Source: an uncultured Porphyromonas sp. (lineage in GTDB: Bacteria > Bacteroidota > Bacteroidia > Bacteroidales > Porphyromonadaceae). Taken from it: a DNA stretch of 19,966 nucleotides. The translations under genes were made by a program, and so were the position numbers. The DNA lies in the NCBI RefSeq assembly GCF_900541275.1, contig NZ_UQJH01000023.1, positions 1 through 19,966 of the forward strand, given 5' to 3'. Below the pieces are notes generated by a model. The model was not told where the DNA came from. It was given only the letters and a program-made list of their open reading frames with translations, and did not search any database. Below are positions 7,037 through 14,664 of the stretch, one piece after another; positions within the stretch are counted from its first letter, which is position 1; each line of letters begins with the position of its first letter.

Positions 7037-7089
7037 GGGGAGGGAGAGCTGGAGAGGGAGGGAGGCCGGAGAGGGAGGACCGGAGAGGG
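7037..7089 (+). repeat. G-rich purine tract with short direct repeats
   Basis: Runs of three or four G occur at 7037-7040, 7042-7044, 7056-7058, 7060-7062, 7073-7075 and 7087-7089. The decamer CCGGAGAGGG occurs twice (7066-7075 and 7080-7089), and a variant CTGGAGAGGG at 7049-7058. The tract is strongly purine-biased on the plus strand and could form a G-quadruplex, although one loop would be long. Confidence 0.55.
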
Positions 7090-7094
7090 CTGGC

Positions 7095-7178
7095 GTCCGA
7101 CTTGTCCGACCCGTCCGATAGACTCCAGCCTTGCCCAGCCTCGTCCGATAGACTCCAGCCTCGCCCAGCCTCGTCCGA
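7095..7178 (+). repeat. Tandem 30-bp repeat with GTCCGA units
   Basis: Two adjacent 30-bp copies, 7111-7140 and 7141-7170, are identical at 28 of 30 positions. A third copy begins at 7171 but decays after about nine bases. GTCCGA occurs at 7095, 7104, 7113, 7143 and 7173. The block starting GTCCGACTTGTCCGA at 7095 matches, on the opposite strand, the sequence upstream of the major fimbrillin gene. Confidence 0.8.
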
Positions 7179-7220
7179 GAGAGCCTTGATTTTCCCCCTC
7201 GCTCTCACGGGCAATTCTTT

Positions 7221-7277
7221 TACCGATATTAGAGATCTCTAATATCGGTATTAGTGATCTCTAATACCGGTATTAGT
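7221..7277. repeat. 30-bp perfect palindrome overlapping tandem 22-bp repeats
   Basis: 7221-7250 is a perfect 30-bp palindrome centred on AGATCT. 7234-7255 and 7256-7277 are adjacent 22-bp direct repeats that differ at one base. 7261-7276 is a second perfect palindrome, CTAATACCGGTATTAG. The half-site TAATAYCGGTA therefore occurs three times in alternating orientation. Such regularity suggests binding sites for a dimeric regulator or a small mobile palindromic element; nothing in the sequence decides between them. Confidence 0.85.
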
Positions 7278-7308
7278 TTTGTGCGAGAGCGACCGCACAA
7301 AAAAAAGC
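7277..7308. other. Hairpin with adjoining A/T run
   Basis: TTTTGTGCG (7277-7285) and CGCACAAAA (7294-7302) are perfectly complementary with an 8-nt loop, and the A-run continues to about 7306. On the minus strand the T-run comes before the stem rather than after it, so as a minus-strand terminator it would rely on the AAAACTAAT side. It directly abuts the palindromic repeat and may be part of the same element. Confidence 0.5.
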
Positions 7309-7485
7309 TCACCACCCTGTAAGTCGTCAGAGTGGGGAGCCCCCATCACGATGCTTATGGAAAAGCTTTGTCGTAGCTCACAGGTACCCCTTTCCTGAAG
7401 CATCTCATAGGATAGAGCCTCCTCCCCACCCCGAGGGCGGGGGTCTCCCTGCAGCATCTCCTCGGGACACCTTTTCCGGAAGAGG

Positions 7486-7521
7486 CAGCGAGGAGCGCCC
7501 TGGGTGGAGCGCTCCTCGCTG
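7486..7521. other. 13-bp inverted repeat
   Basis: 7486-7498 and 7509-7521 are perfectly complementary over 13 bp (CAGCGAGGAGCGC with GCGCTCCTCGCTG), with a 10-nt loop. This is a very stable GC-rich hairpin without a T-run. It lies about 95 bases after the last fimbrial gene, beyond the first hairpin, and may act as a second barrier to transcription or to exonuclease. Confidence 0.65.
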
Positions 7522-7547
7522 AGAGCGGGTGGGGGCTTCCTGTATGA

Positions 7548-7587
7548 GAGAGCAGCCCTGCATCCACGAGGATGAAGGGCTGCTCTC
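7548..7587 (-). terminator. Terminator hairpin of the fimbrial locus
   Basis: GAGAGCAGCCCT (7548-7559) and AGGGCTGCTCTC (7576-7587) form a perfect 12-bp stem. Inside it, after one mismatch, CATCC and GGATG add five pairs and close on a 4-nt loop. It begins 28 bases after the stop of the last fimbrial gene. A distinct T-run is missing, so it may terminate with the next hairpin or work as a 3'-end stabiliser. Confidence 0.7.
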
Positions 7588-7614
7588 AGTCAGCTAATAA
7601 GCCGATGCTATTGA

Positions 7615-10600
7615 TCAGCGACGAATGTACTTCTCCCAGTCGCTCTCCTGCACGTTATTGAAGGGTCTCACAACGACCGGGGAGCTTCTGTGGATATCAG
7701 CCTGATACCTCTCCTCCGGAGCACCGGTCCCGAATGTGAACAGAAATACAGGATAGTGGGCCTGAGCAATGTACGAGGTGGCAACAGCAAAAGGTACCTG
7801 CCCTGTCCCGGATGTACTATTGCCACTCCACACACCAAATAGGGTCTCCATAGTGCCATTGAAGGTGTTATAGATGCGAGTTGCTGTTCCATCCATCATA
7901 AACACAGCATTATTCATCCGCATTCGATCAGCGTTTACCCTATTGTCTCCCCAGAACATCCTGGTGGAGCTGTAGCCCGGGATCGGGATACGGAATCCAT
8001 AGGGGCATGGATCGAAGACCGTCTTAGTCAGGACGCGCATAATGTCCGTTCGCTGAGAGCACGATGACTCATTACCCACCGGTGAGCCTCCGCCCCATAA
8101 GCCGTAAGCGCCGAAGGACGAGGTCCCACCGAGGGATATATTGGTATTGAGCGTCTTGCCTCCCTCTGTCAGCCACTGGTGACCACCGGCATTACCTACA
8201 AGGACCATCGGATACTCAATGGACTCTCGCAGGGAGATCGTGGTTGACTTAAGGAGCTTAAAGCTCACTTGCCTTCCGTTATGACCAACGAACCGGGTCG
8301 GTCTTCCGATGGCATTGATATAGCGCGGGAATGGATCCTTACGACCAAACTGGTAGTGCATTCCGACGCGTCTGTAATTAAGATCTCGTAGATTTCGATT
8401 GTTTTGTACAAAACCAGCTGTATTCTTCCACTCCTGCGGGATATCAAAGGCACCGAGTGCATAGGGCCATACCTTCACGTCGTAGGACCAGTCGGTACCA
8501 TAGTTCTGCGGCTCCTTGGCACTATCCCTATGTAAGTAAGTGATTGTCTTTCGATCAATTGCCGATTGATCTCCCTTATCTAAGGGGATCTCCCCCGGGC
8601 GATAGAGTATCAGGTGGAAGCTCCAGAGGATAACGTCCTTGCCTTGCTCTGCCGGGTCCAGGAGCGAGGCGCGGTGGTTATCCACTCTCTTCTTGTCCTT
8701 ATCTCGGACACAGAAGACGAGATTGCCGTAGTTATCAGCTCCATCATCACCGGGCAGCACATAGGCGTATCGCTCACCCTTTATCTCCACCGGGACCAAG
8801 AGCTTCAGCGGGGCAGTACCATCCTGCTTAATAGGGTTGCGTGCAGGCTCAGACCCCTTCTCAGTCACGCTCTGGATGTCTGTCCAAAGCACCTCCAGAG
8901 AGATATTGTCGTCGTCATCGAGGCGATTGAGCTGATTGCGCTGCTTATAGGACTCCCAATTCTCAAATGGGTCGATCTTGGCGGTCTTGTCGTTTTTGTG
9001 CTGGTAATTATCATCCACCCATCCGAAGGGGGTATCGAAGTTTTCCTCGTAATAGCGGGCTGCGTGATTGATCCTCCTCTCAATAGGGATAAGCAGACCG
9101 GTCTCGCCTAAGGTGATGGGATAGGAATTGGCCTCCGGGAGGAAGTAGCCTGCGACAAAATTGGTCTGGATCTTAGTGACCTTATCTTGATTGGCCAGCT
9201 GCTTATTGTAGAGCGGGAACTTCCACTCCAGTGACTTCATTGTGGTACAAGCGACCCACATCACGTGACCATAGATGATCTTGAGGGCATCGGCCTCTGC
9301 TGCCCTAAACTTGAGCGGAGATCCATTTGGCGTGGGGGCTTCCTCTGTCTTCACGCTCTTCCAGTTATTCATCGTGTTGCTTGAGTCGTAGTCAAGCTTA
9401 ACGAACTTACCATCCTTATCATAGTACCCGGTGACGATGGCGAACTTAGAGGACCCGTCGGCATTGGCATTCTCGTCACTCCGTGCGGACTTGTCGATCA
9501 TCTGATTATCCATCCAGATGATGTAGGGGATGTTGCTGCGGACGTAGAACTGCTTGTCCGTACCATTCATGAAGTAGGTGGCAGCACCGCCCTCCCCTAG
9601 CATAGGATTGGTAAGATCCTCGTCCTCGTAGAAGACGATATTGTACTCAGTCTGAATGATCGAGAGCGTTGCCTCAGCCTTCTCACCAGATTGCTCGGTG
9701 ATGAAGTGGTACTTATTCTGTCGCGTCTCGAAGGGATTCTTTGGGTTTTTGAGAGGTTCTGCGGTGACCTCAAACTCATAGACTCCCGCGGAGACTTCCT
9801 TAGCTGTCTCTATAGGCGGTCGTGAGGGTGAGGCCGCAGGAGCGCCGGTAAAGGTAAAGGGTGCCCTGGTCTCATCATTTACAGCTGAGATACGTGCGGC
9901 AGGTGTGACCCTGACGTAGAACTTCATCTTCCCTACCGTGTAATTATTGTCGGGCGTATCCTTACCTCGCTCGTCGAGCTCGATGTACTGGAGCTCCTGG
10001 GTACACTCGGGGTCAGAGAAGATCTCTATCCTTAGGTCAAGGGTATTGAGCTGAGTGATGTCGAGATTCCAGCGCATACGACCGGCTTGGATATAGGCTC
10101 CGGAGAAGTCTCTCTGCTCCGTCGTGGACTTAGTCACCTCGAAGGTCACGATCTTCTCATCGGTAGCATCGGTAGCACCGGGGTCGCTGGGCTCAATCTT
10201 GAACTTGACCCAGTCAGGTAGTCCCTTTACCTCAAAGCCCCCGGGCCATGAGGTCTGGACCTTGGTGGAGAAGGTGCCGCCATTCTTGTGAAACAGCAGC
10301 TTATCATTCTGCACGCCGAGCATATACTGGCCGTCGTAGACGACATTGGAGAGTGTAGACTCGTCCCATACCACGACGTTGTACATGATGTTGGCAGCCG
10401 GACCCTTCTTGGCCTCGTCTTCGCTGTCGAAGCCGAGGCCACCGATATTCGTAACATTGACCTTGTAGCGGAAGTTACGCAGCAGCGATAGGTAGGTATA
10501 CTCTGCAGTAGCCTCCTTACCATTCTTCTCGAGGAAGTCAACGCGGAAGTAGGTCTCCCCGGAAGCAGTACCATCAGTCTGCTTGTAGGAGAGCTTGAGG

Positions 10601-11628
10601 ATCAGATAGGGGCGGGAGAGGTAGACCTTCTCAGTACCCGGTGTGGTCGATGCTCCGGCACTGGCGCTGGTCGGCTCGGGATTAATCGTCTCGGGGACGT
10701 AGATGGTGCGCTTAAGGAGATTATTCGTCGCCGTATAGGTGAGGGCATCCTCGTGCTTAGTGGGAGTGGTAGGCTGGGTAACCTTGTTGGCCTTGGGCTT
10801 ATCTTCATCGAGATCGTAATTGTCGGCATCGGGAGCAATGCGTCCGTTCTTGGCTGCGTTGTAGAGCTTCACCTCCAATAGGCTCCACTGGACCTTCATA
10901 GACTTCCTGGTTTTAGGGTCGACAATGTCGGAGGTGAGCGTCTGTGATTTCTCATCAAAGTCCCCATCCTTGCCAGCGGTACCCTTTGCTGTCATATTGA
11001 GCCCGACGTCTATACGTGCCACTGCGCGGAGCAAGTGGATGGTACCGATGGTCCGTACAGCGGATACATCGGGATCGATAGTCTGCTGTGCGAGCTCGCC
11101 CCACATAGGGAGTCCCGTCTTGGTGAAGTCTGTGTCGGCGGTGACGGTGTACTCAAAGTTCTTTAGCACCTCAGCTTTAGTCCCTGAGACCTTCTTCACT
11201 TTATCTTCTTCAGATAGGTTGGCAAGGACGACAAAGGTAAGTCCCTCTCCAGGAAGAGCGAGGAAGGTGATTTCTCCCTGCTGATGGTCCCCGTTTGAGG
11301 GGGTGATCTTTGTCACCTTGGCATCTCTGAGATACTCTCCGGTACTCTTAAAGATCATCACGCGGGTGGTGGCGGGCTTGAATTCACTCTCCTGATCTAC
11401 GGTGAGTGCGGCGCGAGTGGTGGGAGTCCTGAGTGCAGGGGTGTCATAGGTGAGAGACACCGTGACAGCGCCATCCAGTCGATCACTGCCGCCATCCCCG
11501 ATCTGCTCCGGAGAGGCGGGATCCGGCTGGGTGCGATCCAGTAGCGTGTCTCGACATCCGACAAGGGAGAGCGCCAGCAGGAGCAGAGCCCCCAGCGAAG
11601 CGACATATCTCGAGTAAAAGGGTTTCAT
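7615..11628 (-). CDS. Giant fimbrillin-family lipoprotein, putative tip adhesin
   Basis: Secreted lipoprotein of about 1337 aa from the ATG at 11628 (an upstream ATG at 11649 would add seven residues). The signal peptide ends in lipobox LVGC with Cys25. An Arg72-Ala73 junction (TPTTRAALTV) resembles the maturation site of FimA/Mfa1 pilins. The N-terminal fimbrillin domain (to about 420) carries GLPMWGE and LLRAVARIDV, hallmarks of the family. A BACON-like beta domain follows at about 440-528 (GLPDWVKF to DITQL), then further beta-rich segments. The last 250 residues contain GMHYQFGRKDPFP near 1091 and DPCPYGFRIP at 1206, as in Bacteroidota FISUMP/DUF4906-type surface proteins. It ends the gene cluster, 101 bp after its neighbour, and is followed by hairpins. 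It lacks the Trp-containing C-terminal strand of the other subunits, as expected for a fimbrial tip. The ligand is unknown. Confidence 0.8.
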   Translation of the reverse strand: MKPFYSRYVASLGALLLLALSLVGCRDTLLDRTQPDPASPEQIGDGGSDRLDGAVTVSLTYDTPALRTPTTRAALTVDQESEFKPATTRVMIFKSTGEYLRDAKVTKITPSNGDHQQGEITFLALPGEGLTFVVLANLSEEDKVKKVSGTKAEVLKNFEYTVTADTDFTKTGLPMWGELAQQTIDPDVSAVRTIGTIHLLRAVARIDVGLNMTAKGTAGKDGDFDEKSQTLTSDIVDPKTRKSMKVQWSLLEVKLYNAAKNGRIAPDADNYDLDEDKPKANKVTQPTTPTKHEDALTYTATNNLLKRTIYVPETINPEPTSASAGASTTPGTEKVYLSRPYLILKLSYKQTDGTASGETYFRVDFLEKNGKEATAEYTYLSLLRNFRYKVNVTNIGGLGFDSEDEAKKGPAANIMYNVVVWDESTLSNVVYDGQYMLGVQNDKLLFHKNGGTFSTKVQTSWPGGFEVKGLPDWVKFKIEPSDPGATDATDEKIVTFEVTKSTTEQRDFSGAYIQAGRMRWNLDITQLNTLDLRIEIFSDPECTQELQYIELDERGKDTPDNNYTVGKMKFYVRVTPAARISAVNDETRAPFTFTGAPAASPSRPPIETAKEVSAGVYEFEVTAEPLKNPKNPFETRQNKYHFITEQSGEKAEATLSIIQTEYNIVFYEDEDLTNPMLGEGGAATYFMNGTDKQFYVRSNIPYIIWMDNQMIDKSARSDENANADGSSKFAIVTGYYDKDGKFVKLDYDSSNTMNNWKSVKTEEAPTPNGSPLKFRAAEADALKIIYGHVMWVACTTMKSLEWKFPLYNKQLANQDKVTKIQTNFVAGYFLPEANSYPITLGETGLLIPIERRINHAARYYEENFDTPFGWVDDNYQHKNDKTAKIDPFENWESYKQRNQLNRLDDDDNISLEVLWTDIQSVTEKGSEPARNPIKQDGTAPLKLLVPVEIKGERYAYVLPGDDGADNYGNLVFCVRDKDKKRVDNHRASLLDPAEQGKDVILWSFHLILYRPGEIPLDKGDQSAIDRKTITYLHRDSAKEPQNYGTDWSYDVKVWPYALGAFDIPQEWKNTAGFVQNNRNLRDLNYRRVGMHYQFGRKDPFPRYINAIGRPTRFVGHNGRQVSFKLLKSTTISLRESIEYPMVLVGNAGGHQWLTEGGKTLNTNISLGGTSSFGAYGLWGGGSPVGNESSCSQRTDIMRVLTKTVFDPCPYGFRIPIPGYSSTRMFWGDNRVNADRMRMNNAVFMMDGTATRIYNTFNGTMETLFGVWSGNSTSGTGQVPFAVATSYIAQAHYPVFLFTFGTGAPEERYQADIHRSSPVVVRPFNNVQESDWEKYIRR

Positions 11629-11705
11629 GTCAGTATATGTATGTATCATTATTATATCAATGTATCATCAGCGAGACAGCCATAGGTAGTCCTGTGGAGT
11701 CTGCG

Positions 11706-11720
11706 CGAATAGGCTATTCG
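11706..11720. other. Small hairpin between accessory and tip genes
   Basis: CGAATAG and CTATTCG flank a single central base, 10-24 bases after the stop of the upstream accessory gene. It is a short intergenic stem with no T-run, probably an mRNA processing or stability element, if functional. Confidence 0.35.
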
Positions 11721-11729
11721 GATAATCTC

Positions 11730-13175
11730 TTACCAAGGGATGTCCACCGGCTTATCCTCCCACGTCTCGACGATGTACGGCACGACACCCGACGGGGTCT
11801 GCTTAAACTTGATGTGGAGGTTGTACCAGGTGTTGCGGTGTACCTCCAGGAGGCCGGTCTCGGAGTTTTTCTCGCCGTAGGGCAGCTCAAAGACCTTGGT
11901 GCCGCGTGTCTCACTGGCCTTGCCGGTCTTAGGATCAAACTGACTGAGCACCACGTAGATGGTATTAGGCTTGTCACCTAAATTCTCAGGGACAAAGAAA
12001 GCGTTATATCCCACTCGATCCGCTGTCATATAGCCACGATCATTGACGCCTCCGCCCTTCCAGGTAGTTAAGTTATTTCGGTAGTCCCAATAGGCGGGGA
12101 TGACTTTCTGCTTCTCGCCCTTAGGCACCAAGGGACCTAAGTTTTGGGTCATGAAAGTCTGTATGGCATCCCAGTTGTTGGGGACGATGGAGACAACATT
12201 TGGCATCTTGGCCCAATACACCTCATCCACAAAATAATCAAAGTCTGAGGATACCTGACTGGGGAGATCCCAGCCAACGGTGACTACGGCAACAGCGCGC
12301 TCAAGGTAGATGGTATTGATCTCCTTGGGGGTATCGCTCTTCTTCTCAGAGCCTATGAGCTTATCTTTGTTGGCTGAGGAATCAACATTGTAGAGCCGCC
12401 CATACATAGGGATGTAGGCACTCTCGAATATTGAGCTATCCGGATCTCTATCGTATGAATAATTAACGGGCTTCCATCCTTCATTGGCACCGGGACCGAA
12501 GTAATCCTTAGTCTTTGCTAATCTTTCCTTCCACTGAGCAAGGTACGTCGCAGAGTACATTGCTTCGGTCTCCGTCACAGGAATAAAGGGGCTACTCAGA
12601 TCAAGATAGCCGTATTCTTTACTCCAAAAGTCTGCCTTAAGGTAAGAATTAGCAAGGAAAGTGAGTGTACCATCCTTAGGCAAGCTATAAAAGGTGATGG
12701 TGACTTCGCTATTCTCATCTGTGCGAGATCCTGACGAGATGCCTCCCTGATAAGGGACAGGAATATTTCCGGTTACTTTATAGTCCTCGTCGCTCAGCTC
12801 CGGGATGTGAATGTTTCGGATCCAGTCTGACTTATAGACTTGTGCACCGCCACTCTCACCATAGATATAGAACTCAGGGGTCTTATGGCTCACTGTCTTA
12901 CTTGGAGCACTATTCACCGTCGCATTCTCCTTATCCTCTTTGGTGTAGTCCCGACTGAGGTCCCCCACAGCGCGCGTGACGGCCTCTACAGGGCGTATCT
13001 GCTTATTGGGACCTACGAGGAAGGAGACGGTAAGGGGCTTCTCCAGCTTATATGTGCTGGGCGTCTCCTCACCCTGCGTCGGCTCTACCAAGTCGATGGT
13101 ACTCTTCTGGCAGGAGTGGAGCAGCGGGAAAGCGAGTGCTACTATAAGAGACGAGAAAGTATGTGTTGTCTTCAT
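11730..13175 (-). CDS. Fimbrillin-like lipoprotein, accessory subunit
   Basis: Secreted lipoprotein of 481 aa with signal peptide and lipobox LHSC (Cys22). Arg68-Ala69 (AVTRAVGD) is the candidate protease maturation site. The fimbrillin signature IPMYGRL near 257, with LERAVAVVTV near 288, closes the N-terminal domain. The C-terminal domain has HRNTWYNLHI near 443 and ends with the strand IVETWEDKPVDIPW. Its ATG overlaps the upstream stop codon as ATGA, so translation is coupled. The likely role is a minor subunit between stalk and tip, as for the accessory proteins of the P. gingivalis Fim and Mfa fimbriae, but sequence does not say which. The middle third (about 12360-12720) is visibly more A/T-rich than the neighbouring genes, hinting at a diversifying or imported central domain. 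Confidence 0.8.
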   Translation of the reverse strand: MKTTHTFSSLIVALAFPLLHSCQKSTIDLVEPTQGEETPSTYKLEKPLTVSFLVGPNKQIRPVEAVTRAVGDLSRDYTKEDKENATVNSAPSKTVSHKTPEFYIYGESGGAQVYKSDWIRNIHIPELSDEDYKVTGNIPVPYQGGISSGSRTDENSEVTITFYSLPKDGTLTFLANSYLKADFWSKEYGYLDLSSPFIPVTETEAMYSATYLAQWKERLAKTKDYFGPGANEGWKPVNYSYDRDPDSSIFESAYIPMYGRLYNVDSSANKDKLIGSEKKSDTPKEINTIYLERAVAVVTVGWDLPSQVSSDFDYFVDEVYWAKMPNVVSIVPNNWDAIQTFMTQNLGPLVPKGEKQKVIPAYWDYRNNLTTWKGGGVNDRGYMTADRVGYNAFFVPENLGDKPNTIYVVLSQFDPKTGKASETRGTKVFELPYGEKNSETGLLEVHRNTWYNLHIKFKQTPSGVVPYIVETWEDKPVDIPW

Positions 13176-14650
13176 GGCTTATCTTGTTTCCAAAGTGGAT
13201 CTACACCCTCATCGTCTGGATTAACCTCAAACGTCTGATCCACACGCTTCCAAGGATAAACCAGCACCCCACTCTGCTGTACCTGCAGCTCGTCGCCGTA
13301 GAAGGTGAGGTCGATGTCGTAGATCGTATTGCGGCGGATGGAGTAGTAGTCTGAGGCACCGGTCTCGTTGTGGAGCGGGATGCGGTAGACGTAGTCCTTA
13401 CTATCGGAGAGACGCCGGAAGGTCAGCTCGATGCGGACAGAGGAGGCTCCTGCCTCGGTCTCGCCTACCTGCCCGAGATAGAGGCTGGGGAGGTAGAGGT
13501 GGTAGGGATTCTCGTCGGTGTCATTCCAGACTTTGGTGTAGAAGAGTGGCGTGTGCCAGAGCTTCCGGAGGCCTCCCTTGGTGCCGTTATTGATAACATT
13601 CTGCCACGCCTGGGACTCGGATAGGTTACTTCCGTCCTCCCATCCGTTAGAGGTGATGCCCTTATCCGCAAGTATGGTAGGGGAAGTATAGCCCACAGAC
13701 CGGACAACCTCCTCGAGTGCGGTGTACTCTCCGGCGGAGGGCAGGATGGGATAGGAGTAGCTGGTCCCACTCGCAGCGGTGGTCGCAAGGATCCTCATCC
13801 CCTTGAGTCGATAGTCGGAGGGACGACGAAGGGTCTCTGTGCCACTCTTGTCCTTGTGAGACTGGAGGTACTCACCGCCCTTACTCTCTGTCGTGGTGAG
13901 GAAGAGATCGACCCGGGCAAAGATGCGCTCCATATTAATCACCGGCTCTAAGGGCTTGGTCGGTGCCTCTGAGGGCACGGTGATCACCTGCTGCCCGAGG
14001 ATCGGGAAATCCTGATGCTTAGAACTATTGCCAATGTAGACCTCTGTCTGATCCGGTCTAGCGACAAAGGTACGGTTGCTGTGAGTAAGACCCATAAGTG
14101 CACTAACTGTCACAGTTCCCTTATCCTTTGCAGCATTCCGGAGTGCAACAGAATTAGCCACGGTGATAAAGGTGTAGCGACCCGGCTTAAGGGCCAGCTC
14201 CATGACCGCCTCTCCGTCGTTATTGGTAGTAAAGGACTTGGCCACCACATTGGTTCCATTAAGCTTATCTCCGGTTATACCACTATCATCTCCTGACCCG
14301 TAGTAATAGATCACCTGCGAGGCCTCTGAGCCAAACTCGGGGATGACAAAGAGGAAGATGTCACGGATCGCCTTCTCACCACCCTCAGCATCCCTGGTGA
14401 GCTTCTCAAAAGTATCGGTAGCGGTGCTGGTATTGACCACTACAGCACGAGTGCCGGTGTGGGTACCGGCGTAGCCCTCCACCGCCGCCATGATGCGCAC
14501 GGTGCGGGGGCAGGCGGCGTCTATCTCCTCCTGGGTGGGAACCAAGCTGCTGTGGCACGCACCGAGGACGAGCAGGGCTGTGGCGAGGAGCGCTGACCGG
14601 CAGAGCCGCCTCAGGAGAGGGGCTGTGTATATGCTGTGATTGCTATTCAT
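13172..14650 (-). CDS. Fimbrillin-like lipoprotein, accessory subunit
   Basis: Secreted lipoprotein of 492 aa from the ATG at 14650. The frame is open further upstream, but the extra 21 residues (from 14713) are charged and precede the real signal peptide. Lipobox LGAC gives Cys32. Arg68-Ala69 (TGTRAVVV) is the candidate maturation site. FPILGQQ near 213 and MERIFARVDLFL near 238 match the fimbrillin N-terminal domain signature. IRRNTIYDIDL near 436 is the usual strand before the C-terminal region, followed by VLVYPWKRVDQTFEV, a Trp-containing donor-type strand. An unusual 14-residue acidic tail follows that strand. The gene lies 14 bp after the fimbrillin paralogue and overlaps the next gene by ATGA. 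Probably a minor fimbrial component; its place in the fibre is inferred from gene order only. Confidence 0.8.
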   Translation of the reverse strand: MNSNHSIYTAPLLRRLCRSALLATALLVLGACHSSLVPTQEEIDAACPRTVRIMAAVEGYAGTHTGTRAVVVNTSTATDTFEKLTRDAEGGEKAIRDIFLFVIPEFGSEASQVIYYYGSGDDSGITGDKLNGTNVVAKSFTTNNDGEAVMELALKPGRYTFITVANSVALRNAAKDKGTVTVSALMGLTHSNRTFVARPDQTEVYIGNSSKHQDFPILGQQVITVPSEAPTKPLEPVINMERIFARVDLFLTTTESKGGEYLQSHKDKSGTETLRRPSDYRLKGMRILATTAASGTSYSYPILPSAGEYTALEEVVRSVGYTSPTILADKGITSNGWEDGSNLSESQAWQNVINNGTKGGLRKLWHTPLFYTKVWNDTDENPYHLYLPSLYLGQVGETEAGASSVRIELTFRRLSDSKDYVYRIPLHNETGASDYYSIRRNTIYDIDLTFYGDELQVQQSGVLVYPWKRVDQTFEVNPDDEGVDPLWKQDKP

Positions 14651-14664
14651 GCTATTCTCACTCG

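Larger units (their letters stand above)
6836..7614. other. Gene-free, repeat-dense intergenic region
   Basis: About 780 bp separate the last fimbrial gene from nqrA. Short open frames occur on both strands but have biased, repeat-driven compositions and no recognisable protein features, so none is called as a gene. Reading from the nqr side the region holds the nqr promoter, a copy of the 31-bp dispersed repeat, a terminator-like hairpin, a G-rich purine tract, a tandem 30-bp repeat, a 30-bp palindrome overlapping tandem 22-bp repeats, a hairpin with a flanking A/T run, and two large hairpins next to the fimbrial locus. Confidence 0.8.

Noticed and set aside
7095..7178. CRISPR array
   Set aside because: The 30-bp units are directly adjacent without unique spacers, and no cas genes are present.
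6991..7242. Short plus-strand open frames over the tandem repeats
   Set aside because: The translation merely mirrors the 30-bp repeat (a repeated DSLQP-type pattern). A repeat whose length is a multiple of three stays open by chance.
7251..7457. Short minus-strand open frame between the fimbrial locus and nqr
   Set aside because: It runs through the palindrome, the hairpin and repeat sequence, and its translation shows no plausible protein pattern.
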